DNA from: Polyangiaceae bacterium | GTDB taxonomy: Bacteria > Myxococcota_A > Polyangia > Polyangiales > Polyangiaceae | Direction: 5' to 3' | DNA length: 64,000 nt | Assembly: GCA_020633235.1 (NCBI GenBank) | Contig: JACKEA010000004.1 | Span: 682,001 to 746,000 of the forward strand | Shown: positions 18,101 through 26,199 of the stretch, in pieces | How positions within the stretch are numbered: the first letter of the stretch is position 1 | Layout: each line of letters starts with the position of its first letter | Made by a program: the position numbers and the translations under genes | The notes under the pieces: generated by a model | The model's input: only the letters and a program-made list of their open reading frames with translations | Databases searched by the model: none | Told to the model about the DNA's origin: nothing

Positions 18101-21100
18101 ACGGCGTTCCCGGCCGAAGCCGTCGTAGGTCTTGTCGATCCGGAAGCCGTTGGGGTCCTGCAGCACCACGGTGCGACCGAGGGCCGGATGAACCGCGACC
18201 TTGGTCACGTGACCGAGGGCGTTTTTGTACTGCTTGGGGTAGAGGTACTCCGCGTCGTACTTCAGCTGCTCCGTACGAACCTGATAGGGTGCTTCCGGAT
18301 CGCTCGGCGAGTTGAGCTCGTCGATGGAATCCACCTGGCCGTAGCTTCCGTAGTGGTAGACCGTCTCCTTGCGCAGCCGCGGATCGGAGGGTTCCACGAT
18401 CACCCGTTCGATACGTCCTTGTGCGTCCGGCACCAGCTGAGTCGTTCGCTTTTCACTGCGGGTGTCCGGCGGGGCCGCGTAGCTCGTCACCTCTCGCTGG
18501 GTGGGCAGCCCAATGAGCCAGTCCGTCGTGCGGTTGTCATAGGTGGTGTGGAGCACGGTGCGAGTGCCCGTGGCTGGTATGGGCGCGCCGCCCGATTCGG
18601 GAACTACGCTGCCGGACTTCCGTACGTCCTGATTCGTGAGGTTCCCGAAGGAGTCCCAGGTGTTGGTGGTCAGCTTGGTGCGACGGGCCTTCGACGGGTC
18701 CAGCGTGGCCGGGGCGCTGCCCGAAAACTCGTAAGTCCGCTGGGCAACGTCGTGAGGGCGCACGCGGAACACGCGGTTTCCGAAGCTCCAGTCCACGTCG
18801 TAGTTGGTGTCTTCCGTCTCTACGCGCGTCACCGCGGAGTCGATCGCCTCGTCGTCGCGTCGTGCGATGGGAGTCGCTGCGAGCGGGTAGGCGCCGTGCT
18901 GACGAACGCCGATGCCATACTCGATGTTGGTGTCCCTTCCGGAGTCCGTCTGGAATTCGTGGCGCCGACCGAAGCCGAGATAGCCCCGACCCTGCACGTC
19001 GGTGCGCGCGTCTTCGTAGTCATAGAACGTATAGGTCAATCCGCCCGGGGCGCTCCGGGTGTACATGGAGACTACCTGTCCGCCCGCGCGCAAGCAGCGA
19101 ACGGGGAAGGTGCAGCCAGTTCCCGGCCGGTAGATCTTCACGTTGGAGGTCGGCTCGAAGACGACGCTCTCGTTGCGATTCAGCCCATTCCTGACGTTGA
19201 TGAGCTTGTCCGGGATCTGTCCGGCGCGGATCCAGACCTTGAACTCGCGCGTGGCCTGGTCGTACTCCACGAAGTCGGCTTGGCCGTCACCGCTGACGTC
19301 CGCGAATTGGTGCGTCCAGCCGTAGTACCAGCCGTGGGTGATGCCCTCCATCTCGTCGTACACGGTTTCCAGCACGGGGTTGGTGAGCGTGAAGGCTGCC
19401 GGCCGGGCCGCGAACTGCCGGCCGTCGGAGACGTAGATGACGGGGCCCGTATCGGTGGGCACCATGAAGTCGTCGAGGCCGTCGGAGTTGAAGTCGAAGA
19501 TGCGCACGCCGTCGTCCGGCATCGGGTTGGCGGGCCACAACCCGGACTGCGTCTCCCGCGTCATCTGCAAGGAGTCGCGCTGCTCGTCGGGCGGCTGATA
19601 GCCGCCCACCGTAGCCAGGTACCAGGGGCCGAAGCCGCGGCCCGTGTTGATGCGAGCCGGAAGCTCGATGGCGCCGGTGGCATCGATGCGAACGCCGTTG
19701 GCGGCGATCACGTCCCGCAGGCCGTCGCCGTTGATGTCGAGGTACGTCGGGGAGAACGCACCATACGCGCTGGTACCAGGCAGCGCGGGCGCGAGATAGC
19801 TCAGGTTGACGTTCTCGGGAGTCGTCGGGTTGCCCGAGCCGTCCAGCTCCACGCTCTGGTAGCTACCGCCGGGCTGCGGCACCACGAGCTCCATGCGGCC
19901 ATCGCCATCGAGATCGGTGGTGATGCTGAGCCGCCGGCTGTCCACGGACAGCCCCGCGAGATCCGCGTCGTAACGCTGCGTGTACGGCGTGATGGTGGAC
20001 GCCGCGTTGGTGCCGAAGCCCGGAGCGCCCGCGCCTCGGCGGAAGGCCCAGTGGTAGTCGCTCCACTCCGTCGGTCCGGTCCAGCCCGTCACCTGGTTAC
20101 CTTCCGACGTGAGGCTCAGGACTGGCACGGGTCGGTCGACGTTTGCGAACAGGTCGATGCGACCGTCGCCGTCGAAGTCTCCGAAGTAGCGGACGTCGGG
20201 CTCCCAGTTCGCCGGGGCTCCGACGTACGCGCTTCCGATGGTGTCGAGGAGCGCATTGCCCCGGAACGGCGAGCGGACCTCTCCCGTACGCGCGCTGAGC
20301 AGATCGGCCGCGCCGTCGCCGTCGAAGTCCAGGGCCAGCGGTGGGTTGTACTCTTGGGGTCCGGTGATCGTGTCTTCCGCGGCGTACGGTCCAAGCCGAG
20401 TGACGAACCCGGCCTGCAACCCCGTTGCGACGGGCGTGCCGAAGGTGCTGCCGTTGCTGTAGGCGATCTTCCATTCTCCGTCGACGTTGTACGTCTCCGG
20501 CTCGTTGCAGAATCCGCCGACGCCATTGTCGTCCACCCAGTGGGGGCCGTCACTTTCGATCAGGCACTTCTGGCGGGTGCCGTCCCAGAACAAGAGGTCC
20601 GTCTTGCCGTCGCCATTGAAGTCGGCGGCGCGCGTCTTGGGCATCTGGTTCAAGTCCGTTCCCGCGGACACGCCAGTTGAGCGCTCGACGTAGTTGTCGT
20701 AGCCGTTCTGCCAGATGAGCTCCGTGGACGGCAGGCATGCGCCGTGGGCGTCGCACATCGTGATTGCGTTCACCCGAGAACGTCCGTTGAGCGGGCTCTG
20801 CGAGTAGGTCAGTCGGTAGTTCCACACCGGCTCGATCGTCGTCGGATTTGGTGCGCTGGCCTCGATCGTGCTGAGCCGGCGACTGGTGCGCACATGGACG
20901 CCGGACATGTAGCGATCCACTGGATCGGGGCGGTTCTCGTAGTAGAAGTGCACCCTGCGGTACGCCGGAAGGCCGGTCTTGTGAAACGTGTAACGGATCT
21001 CCTGCGGGTAGTACTCGAGGGCGTACTGGTCGTCGTAACCCAAGGAGCTTGGGGCGCCGGTGTGCGGCACCACGTCGTAGTCGAAGCTCATGGAGTTGCC

Positions 21101-21838
21101 GGTACGGTCTTCCACACGCTCTAGCGCCCACGCCCACACGACGTCCCGCGTGCTCGGGCTGTGGCCCAAGAGGTCGGTATTCACCTTCTGTTTGGCGACG
21201 ATCCTCCGCCCGTAGACCCAGACCTCGCCGTTCGGATGCTGCGCTTCGAAGCTCTCGGGAACGTTCATCCCTGGAACGGACCCCAGTGAGACGATCTTGG
21301 TCAGGTTGTCCTGCTCCAAGCGGTAGACCGCGCCGCTGGCACCGGCAGTCCCTTCCACGGCTACTAGCCGCGTACCGTTCAGACAGTATTCGTCACCAGG
21401 ACCGAACTTCACGCCATCCGGCTGACCATCTTGCGCAACGGTCTTGCGGCAGGGGGTGATGCTGGGGATGCCGCTCAGCGACCACCCCACTCCGATAGAA
21501 CCGTTATCGTTGCCGCCGCCATAGTGCAGCGCCAGCGAGGGTTGGATGCCAGCGCGGCCTTCAGGGACCAGCAGGGGCAGGGTGTATGAGGGCTGCCCGA
21601 AGGCGTTTACCGTCAGCTCGCCGGGTAGAGTGCCGACGCCTTGAGACTCCACCACCGATCCCGGTGGGAAGGACAGGTCCGAGGGGGGGAGGATGGGACC
21701 ATCCTCTCCCTTTGGAAGTTTCTGCGCCGTGCTGGACGCGTTCGCGCCCGAGCCGCCGTCACTTCCACAGCCTGTCGCAGCCATGGCAGCGGCGCACAGC
21801 ACACCGAAGAAGCTCGCTTGCCAGTGAGTCGTTCGCAT
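15134..21838 (-). CDS. Giant SpvB/TcB-type RHS repeat lipoprotein
   Basis: A 2234-residue protein with a lipoprotein-like signal (AAAMAATGC). Near residues 50-140 is an SpvB-type domain (PGELTVNAFGQPSYTLPL ... GVGWSLSGI). About seven FG-GAP/VCBS calcium-binding repeats follow (such as DFNGDGKTDLLF and DFDGDGRIDLF), then a TcB-like middle part, many YD/RHS repeats, and the RHS core (MRGRMYDP ... FLTPDPL, about 1900-1915; YTDPTG near 1948). The last 285 or so residues are a variable C-terminal region rich in Asp/Ser, then a beta-rich stretch, then an Arg-rich end that I cannot identify. RHS proteins often encapsulate and release such C-termini as toxins. No immunity-like gene follows, so toxicity is unproven. 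The ATG at 21838 is 40 bases after the GYPRCC gene on the same strand. Confidence 0.85.
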   Translation of the reverse strand: MRTTHWQASFFGVLCAAAMAATGCGSDGGSGANASSTAQKLPKGEDGPILPPSDLSFPPGSVVESQGVGTLPGELTVNAFGQPSYTLPLLVPEGRAGIQPSLALHYGGGNDNGSIGVGWSLSGIPSITPCRKTVAQDGQPDGVKFGPGDEYCLNGTRLVAVEGTAGASGAVYRLEQDNLTKIVSLGSVPGMNVPESFEAQHPNGEVWVYGRRIVAKQKVNTDLLGHSPSTRDVVWAWALERVEDRTGNSMSFDYDVVPHTGAPSSLGYDDQYALEYYPQEIRYTFHKTGLPAYRRVHFYYENRPDPVDRYMSGVHVRTSRRLSTIEASAPNPTTIEPVWNYRLTYSQSPLNGRSRVNAITMCDAHGACLPSTELIWQNGYDNYVERSTGVSAGTDLNQMPKTRAADFNGDGKTDLLFWDGTRQKCLIESDGPHWVDDNGVGGFCNEPETYNVDGEWKIAYSNGSTFGTPVATGLQAGFVTRLGPYAAEDTITGPQEYNPPLALDFDGDGAADLLSARTGEVRSPFRGNALLDTIGSAYVGAPANWEPDVRYFGDFDGDGRIDLFANVDRPVPVLSLTSEGNQVTGWTGPTEWSDYHWAFRRGAGAPGFGTNAASTITPYTQRYDADLAGLSVDSRRLSITTDLDGDGRMELVVPQPGGSYQSVELDGSGNPTTPENVNLSYLAPALPGTSAYGAFSPTYLDINGDGLRDVIAANGVRIDATGAIELPARINTGRGFGPWYLATVGGYQPPDEQRDSLQMTRETQSGLWPANPMPDDGVRIFDFNSDGLDDFMVPTDTGPVIYVSDGRQFAARPAAFTLTNPVLETVYDEMEGITHGWYYGWTHQFADVSGDGQADFVEYDQATREFKVWIRAGQIPDKLINVRNGLNRNESVVFEPTSNVKIYRPGTGCTFPVRCLRAGGQVVSMYTRSAPGGLTYTFYDYEDARTDVQGRGYLGFGRRHEFQTDSGRDTNIEYGIGVRQHGAYPLAATPIARRDDEAIDSAVTRVETEDTNYDVDWSFGNRVFRVRPHDVAQRTYEFSGSAPATLDPSKARRTKLTTNTWDSFGNLTNQDVRKSGSVVPESGGAPIPATGTRTVLHTTYDNRTTDWLIGLPTQREVTSYAAPPDTRSEKRTTQLVPDAQGRIERVIVEPSDPRLRKETVYHYGSYGQVDSIDELNSPSDPEAPYQVRTEQLKYDAEYLYPKQYKNALGHVTKVAVHPALGRTVVLQDPNGFRIDKTYDGFGRERRTEYASGYVTTTDYEVGYAGPYLVRHRSNTGEETTSEYDSVGLAFRLTAKSFNGKPAILERMFDVLGNLKQQSNVFRDYANRRWTNYQRDGLNRVVRIDFPDGSHATKRPQLDELRTWDQLGNESFLRFDVSGRVTDSVDVLMSSGARKLIRTRYGYLPFDLAETITDDKGNVRTLGYDTLGRQTSVNDPDAGLRTMIYSGFGELIAQQDPVSRDMGKSTTYDRDLLGRVKRRSSIDGSDTYTWDAPPAGSTGTPWIGVRHATKSSDGIETRTQYDAYGRPSRDTTVVDGKDYDVDYHYDAESRLERVDYPKAPGTPRFSTKMSYGMNGALAEVDDLGTGKPLWIAKQRDAIGRVEDEMFGNGIETQRKFEIDTGRLAKIDGRTSSGGLVYGFDYKYDANGNLNYRHDAGLGRVDTFEHDSLDRLTQWTRKRSGAYEYRTTYEYDTLGNLNYKHLTGGGLDLAEKLKHYASGPQPNALIGYQRSSSGSVVEAFTPKYDKNGRRAQAPWSSVKYKSFDLPSRVEKAGKVHSYYYNADQERVLEKTPDGMVVSIGQLYQFRVDDHDKVHTFRVSSDTEAVAEYVYSEKTGSKKYRYLHGDHVGSGAAVTDAGGGLVERRQFSPFGDKTDNDGLPAFASPSADFTSGFTGHDHDAELGLVNMRGRMYDPLSSSFLTPDPLVSAPLYGQAYNRYSYVWNTPLKYTDPTGFEPEYDPDIGMNVDEDPQGSSYPGLEPSDMEFTFPDSESGASDSQSANDGGEQSSDADSPPGGDDNVDPPTEAEEQAAEGPTRLEQTYQVMVREAAWNTMDHGRTWTPGTVGRERVAATITLHIAFADNEQGQRQAYFDPTADVEIAINPTWISPTITVTGTPRTIGTEPEVAFTITIADSSTVGSTQGTTTNSGSATVRGGASSEPLGVTVTSPSQSRSQSTSRQSTQTRSYRARGVVRERSLHAPRLPERASLPEHTPSPANLPPLSARIRLRLESSRPVRY

Positions 21839-21843
21839 GTGAG

Positions 21844-21861
21844 GGCCTTCGCGCGAAGGCC
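21844..21861. promoter_or_regulatory. 18-bp perfect palindrome over the RHS ribosome site
   Basis: GGCCTTCGCGCGAAGGCC is its own reverse complement and ends five bases before the ATG of the giant RHS gene on the minus strand. The likely ribosome site AAGG lies inside the right arm, so an RNA hairpin here would hide it. It could equally be an operator, or contribute to ending transcription of the upstream GYPRCC gene. No T-run follows. Confidence 0.55.
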
Positions 21862-21878
21862 GCCGCATCCAACATCAT

Positions 21879-22979
21879 TCAGACTTTGCTGAGACTCTGC
21901 TGAGACTCCGCTGAGAGTCGATGGTCCGCAGCGAAGCAGATTGCAAGATCCGTGATCCGCTGGCCGACCAGCTCGGGCCGGGGCTTCGTCAACGGAACCA
22001 GGGCCACTCCGCGCGGTGCGACGATCTCGTCGGCCACGGCAATGCGCTCGCCGTCCGTCCGCAAAGCAAGGCAGGTGCCTCGGTCGTCGATGACATGAAG
22101 CCGTTGCGCGAGCACGCGCCAGCGCGGCTCCCAGCCCGGTAGCTCGCTGGTCAACAGGGCCAGGATCTTGCGACCGAGAGCGAGCGTCTCCTCGCAATGG
22201 AGCGAGCACGGGGCGTGGGACACGAGCGCCAGCGGGCCGCTGAGCCACAGGCTTTCCGGCGGAGCCGGGGCCGACCCAGGCGGCGGCAGCAACGCTTCGA
22301 GCAGAGCTCGATCGTCCCGCAGCTCCAGGCGAGCGAAAGCGTTGCTGCAACACCGCGGATAGCCGAGCAGCGCACCGAGCTCTTGCTTGGCGGTCGTGGC
22401 ATCGCGAGCCTCGAGCTGTTCCGCCAGCTCCAGCTCTTCCGTCCGCACGCTCGCGAAGATCACGATCTGGCCGTCGCCACCGCGCTGGTCCAGACGTCGA
22501 GTCACGAGGCCTTGCCGTCGAAGCCAAGCTTCGCTCATGCCGGCTTCCGCGTCCTCGAGCGCCTCACGCTTGATCACGCTGCGAAGCCCGGCGCGGAGCG
22601 CTGCCAGCTCGGGGTCGAAGGGGATCACGCCGCCCAGGTCTTCCCGTGGCGTACCGGCGCGCAGGGCCGCCGACCACTTGGGCAACGGGGGCCCTGCCGG
22701 GTTCACCAGCTCCGCATCCGGAACCAGCTCGAGCAGGACCCGTGTGGCTGCCGCCGTGTCCACCGCGCTCGCGCCCATGCGCTCAGTGAAGCTTCGTCCG
22801 AGCTGCTGCATCCAGTGCGCGAGCTCCGGCGCGAGGCTCTGGCCCGCGTGAAACAACGCGTGGCCGCCGCCGCGCGCCAGAGCACGGATCTTCGCTTCGG
22901 GATCCCAAACCAGATGCAGTGTGACGGCGTGGCCTCCACGCCGCACGGTCACAGTGCTTTCGCTACTGCCGCCCACCAC
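21879..22979 (-). CDS. GYPRCC (DUF483-like) protein
   Basis: About 366 residues, cytoplasmic in appearance. The diagnostic part is LGALLGYPRCCSNAF (Cys pair at about 210-211), followed later by HAPCSLHCEETLALG with two more cysteines. DUF483 proteins share a G-[YF]-P-x-CC signature, and their function is not known. A metal or cluster site formed by these cysteines is inference. The frame is open far upstream, but that part is antisense to the radical SAM gene, so I take a GTG near 22979; the exact start is uncertain. It is divergent from the radical SAM gene at 23043 (63 bases apart) and heads the run into the RHS gene. A second GYPRCC protein is encoded at 41841-43517. Confidence 0.75.
   Translation of the reverse strand: MVGGSSESTVTVRRGGHAVTLHLVWDPEAKIRALARGGGHALFHAGQSLAPELAHWMQQLGRSFTERMGASAVDTAAATRVLLELVPDAELVNPAGPPLPKWSAALRAGTPREDLGGVIPFDPELAALRAGLRSVIKREALEDAEAGMSEAWLRRQGLVTRRLDQRGGDGQIVIFASVRTEELELAEQLEARDATTAKQELGALLGYPRCCSNAFARLELRDDRALLEALLPPPGSAPAPPESLWLSGPLALVSHAPCSLHCEETLALGRKILALLTSELPGWEPRWRVLAQRLHVIDDRGTCLALRTDGERIAVADEIVAPRGVALVPLTKPRPELVGQRITDLAICFAADHRLSAESQQSLSKV
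21888..21920. repeat. Three 11-bp tandem repeats
   Basis: Three consecutive 11-bp units of the form GCTGAGACTCY lie at 21888-21898, 21899-21909 and 21910-21920, with a degraded fourth just to the left. They encode the Ser/Gln-rich end of the GYPRCC protein (SAESQQSLSKV) and also lie upstream of the RHS start. The 11-bp period is close to one helical turn. Confidence 0.6.
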
Positions 22980-23042
22980 GCCGCATCTTATGTCGCAAGG
23001 GCGCGAGTCGCACTCCGCAAAATCGGCGGCTACACTCTCGCC

Positions 23043-24242
23043 GTGGCCTACGACCCCGAAGCGTTCGTCGAGCACTTCCTCGGCGGCCGGTTGCCTGCGG
23101 AAGTAGGCGACGGCTTCGCCGCGACGGCGGCGCAGGCGGATCGCGTTCGCAATGCTCTGGACGTCGTCCTGGAGGGTCCTCATGGCGGCCGCGTCGTCGC
23201 GTTCGTCGAGCGGCGCGTGGACGGCGTCGAGTGCTTGACCCGCACGGAGCGCTTCAACCTGTCGTACTACCCGTCCGAGAGCATCTCCGAGGCCGATGCC
23301 GCCCGCGCCGTTCGCGCCCTCGCCGCCCGTGTGGCCACGGCCGAAGGCAGCGCGCCCCGAGCGCCCACCGTTGCCGCCGGCACGCTGGAGCTGCGCATCA
23401 ATCGCGAGTGCAACGAGCGCTGTGCGTTCTGCAATACGCCGGAAGGCTCGGAGACGATCTTGCCGGGCCCCAACGCGGTGCTCGAGCTGCTTGCGGCGGA
23501 GCGCGAGGCGCACGACGCCGTGCTGCTCACGGGACGCGAGCCGACCCTCGAGCCACGCCTTTTGGACTACGTGCGCCGTGCGCACGAGCTTGGCTACGCG
23601 CGCATCCGGCTGCAGACCAACGGCACGCGCCTCACGGACCGCGCCTACCTCCGAGGACTCGTCGCTGCCGGTCTCACGGAGGTGGAGATCTCGCTCCACA
23701 CCCGCTCGCCGGACACCTTCGAGCGGCTGATCGGCAAGAAGAGCCTGCTTCCGCGAACCGTGGATGGTATCGAGGCCGCGCTCGACGCGGGGCTGCGCTG
23801 TCATCTCGTGATGGTGGTGACCACGCTGAACCTCGAGGAGATCCCGGATCTCATCGCCTTCGTGGCGGACAGGTACGAAAAGCGCGTGCGGCACGTGACG
23901 CTCTCGCCGATGGCTCCGGTGGGCGATGGCGCCCAGGCGCTCCACTTGGTTCCGCGGCTTGGCGACATGACCCGGAAGCTTCCGGAGATCTTCGAAGCAG
24001 CGCGAGTGGCCGGCATCGAGATCGACGTTCCATCGCGCTGCGGCATGCCGCTGTGCGCCATTCCCGAGCGCTACCGCGAGCGCAGCGCGGAGAGCCACAA
24101 TCGTCCAGGTGCCAACTTGGAGGCCGGCAAGGGCAAAAGCACGCGCTGTGCCGGGTGCCGTTTCGATGCGATTTGCACCGGTGTTTGGCACGCCTATTTG
24201 AAGCGCTACGGCGACGCGGAGCTGACCCCGATTCAGTCTTGA
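23043..24242 (+). CDS. Radical SAM protein with N-terminal extension and Cys tail
   Basis: A 399-residue protein. Residues 1-115 are a small domain with no recognised match. C123-X3-C127-X2-C130 (CNERCAFC) is the SAM cluster motif, followed by LLTGREPTLEPRLLDYVRRA and RLQTNGTRL. The tail has GMPLCAIPE and C369-X2-C372-X5-C378 (CAGCRFDAIC), then GVWHAYLKRYGDAELTP. That ending is nearly the same in the proteins at 38263 and 44472, so an auxiliary iron-sulfur cluster is likely. The GTG at 23043 starts a region with consistent codon use; the open frame upstream of it is antisense to the GYPRCC gene. The divergent arrangement with that gene suggests joint control. Substrate unknown. Confidence 0.85.
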   Translation: MAYDPEAFVEHFLGGRLPAEVGDGFAATAAQADRVRNALDVVLEGPHGGRVVAFVERRVDGVECLTRTERFNLSYYPSESISEADAARAVRALAARVATAEGSAPRAPTVAAGTLELRINRECNERCAFCNTPEGSETILPGPNAVLELLAAEREAHDAVLLTGREPTLEPRLLDYVRRAHELGYARIRLQTNGTRLTDRAYLRGLVAAGLTEVEISLHTRSPDTFERLIGKKSLLPRTVDGIEAALDAGLRCHLVMVVTTLNLEEIPDLIAFVADRYEKRVRHVTLSPMAPVGDGAQALHLVPRLGDMTRKLPEIFEAARVAGIEIDVPSRCGMPLCAIPERYRERSAESHNRPGANLEAGKGKSTRCAGCRFDAICTGVWHAYLKRYGDAELTPIQS

Positions 24243-24318
24243 GGAATTGCTGAGGCCATGCTCAAAGTCGGGCGCCCGGTTTTTGGTATCCAGAAGCCGT
24301 GGGAGGGAGGAGATCGAC

Positions 24319-26199
24319 ATGAACACGGCGCTGAGGCTGACGACGACGTTTCTAGGGGCAGTGGGGCTTCTGCTGGGCTGCTCGGCGGCTGATCCGGAGC
24401 CGACGGGCTCCACGGCGGAGGCGCTTTCGTATTCGTGCCCGACGCAGACGGCGTTGTTCGAGCTGCCGGCGTGGATCCCGTCGTGTCCAGCGGTACCCGG
24501 CTGGTCCGCCTCGGCGGTGTTCCCGGGAGCGAGCGGCTCCCTCGCGCGCTTCTGTCGTTACACGACCACCAGCACGAGCCCGAACTTCAACACCCTGACG
24601 TCGACCCTCCAGGTGTTGACCAACTCCAGCAACGTGGCGGAGCCGGACTGTCCCGTGGTGGCGCCCTTGGGCTTCGCCGAGCATCCGGCGATCTGGAAGC
24701 CGCTGCGCAAGAACTACCTCACCCAGGCGTCGTACGTTCCGGATCTCCCGCCGGGCAAGAGCCACGTGCGCGTGGCGGTGTTGGACAGCGCAGCCAAGAC
24801 CTTCTCGTCGCTGCAGACGGACACCTTTGGTCATGGTCGCGCCGTCGGCCGCGTGATCAACGAGCTTTCGTGCTCGCCGGGCGGCTTTTGCGCCAGCGAG
24901 ATGTGGAACGTGCTGGCCATGCCCCACAAGACGCCCACCGATATCGATCAGGAATCCGGCGGTTACTTCGGCACGCGCGGGGAGCTGGCGACGGCAATCT
25001 ACAAGGCCGTGGACGACTGGGTGTACGACTTCAACAAGTCTCCCAAGACGGTCCCGCCGCGTTTGATCCTCAACCTGAGCCTCGGTTGGGTGCCGGAGTA
25101 CGGCGGGACGGATCCCGGCAAGATGCCCCTGCCCGCCGAGGCCGTGTACGAAGCACTGCAACATGCCGCCTGTTACGGCGTGCTCGCCATCGCTGCCGCC
25201 GGGAACGATTCCGGGGATGGCAGCAAGGGGCCCATGTTGCCGGGTGGCTGGGAGCAGTTCCCCGCGCCCACCAAGTGCAAGGGCTACAAGCTGCCCACCA
25301 AGTTCCCGCTCACCTCCGGCTACCCGGCGCCGCTGGTGTACGCCGCCAGCGCGGTGGACGCGACGGATCGCCCCCTTGCCAACACCCGCGTCAGCGGTCA
25401 AGCGCGCCTCGTCGCCTATGGCGACAGCGTGGTCACCACGGACACGCGAGGCTCCGGCATCACGGATAACCTCACCGGCTCCTCCATGTCGGCGGCCGTC
25501 GTGTCCGGCGCCGCGGCTGCCGCCTGGGCGTATCGCCCGGAGTGGACTCGGGATCAGCTGATGTCGGCGGTCACGGACTCCGCAGTGGAGCTCGTGCCCG
25601 GAGATCCCACCGGTCATAGAGTCGTTGATTTTTGTTTGGACGGCGCGGCTTGCGCCGCGAAGCCGCTCGCGCGGGTCTCGGTGTGCAACGCGGTCACCAA
25701 GGCGTACTGCGCGTACGGCTGCAGCGCGCAGCCCAAGTGCGAAACGCCGCCTGCTCACGCCGGCCTGCCGGCGTCCCTCCCGGACCCATCCAGCCTCTAC
25801 CCCATGCCCGGCACCAGCATTGGCCCGACGTGCTCTCTCGGCACAGGCTACGGCGCGTGCGGCACGGAGGGGGAGACGGCCCTGTTCGCCCCGTGGGTCA
25901 CGCCGCAGCCCATCCCGGGTTGTAACGTCTGCGCGCTCCAGCTCAGCGGGAAACTGTACCTGGATCTCACGAACCCGGGCTACACGGACATCCAGGCCAT
26001 CACGCTGCTGATGTACGACGCCCGCTACAACGTGATCGCGAGTCAGCGCATTCTGTCGCCCACGGGGCGCCTGCCGTATCCCGAGCTGTTCTGGGTCGAC
26101 GCCTACGTGCCCTACGGCACCGCGGCCGCAGAGCTGCGGTTCTACGTGGACGACGGCACGCGGCCCTACGCCACGCGCCAGCCGATCCGGATCTACTGA
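24319..26199 (+). CDS. Exported subtilisin-like serine protease (S8)
   Basis: A 626-residue protein with a lipoprotein signal (GLLLGCSA). The S8 triad is visible: D156 in VAVLDS, H172 in FGHGRAVGRV and S389 in GSSMSAAVVSGAA. An AAAGND oxyanion-region motif lies in between. The final 230 or so residues hold many cysteines and a beta-rich domain (LSGKLYLDLTNPGY) probably used for attachment or substrate binding. The ATG at 24319 follows a strong GGGAGGGAGGAGA ribosome site. Its 3' end overlaps the convergent methyltransferase gene by seven bases. It is expected to act outside the cytoplasm; substrate unknown. Confidence 0.85.
   Translation: MNTALRLTTTFLGAVGLLLGCSAADPEPTGSTAEALSYSCPTQTALFELPAWIPSCPAVPGWSASAVFPGASGSLARFCRYTTTSTSPNFNTLTSTLQVLTNSSNVAEPDCPVVAPLGFAEHPAIWKPLRKNYLTQASYVPDLPPGKSHVRVAVLDSAAKTFSSLQTDTFGHGRAVGRVINELSCSPGGFCASEMWNVLAMPHKTPTDIDQESGGYFGTRGELATAIYKAVDDWVYDFNKSPKTVPPRLILNLSLGWVPEYGGTDPGKMPLPAEAVYEALQHAACYGVLAIAAAGNDSGDGSKGPMLPGGWEQFPAPTKCKGYKLPTKFPLTSGYPAPLVYAASAVDATDRPLANTRVSGQARLVAYGDSVVTTDTRGSGITDNLTGSSMSAAVVSGAAAAAWAYRPEWTRDQLMSAVTDSAVELVPGDPTGHRVVDFCLDGAACAAKPLARVSVCNAVTKAYCAYGCSAQPKCETPPAHAGLPASLPDPSSLYPMPGTSIGPTCSLGTGYGACGTEGETALFAPWVTPQPIPGCNVCALQLSGKLYLDLTNPGYTDIQAITLLMYDARYNVIASQRILSPTGRLPYPELFWVDAYVPYGTAAAELRFYVDDGTRPYATRQPIRIY

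Noticed and set aside
17789..20680. A 963-codon open frame antisense to the RHS gene
   Set aside because: The RHS gene on the other strand has clear repeats and domains; this frame has none.
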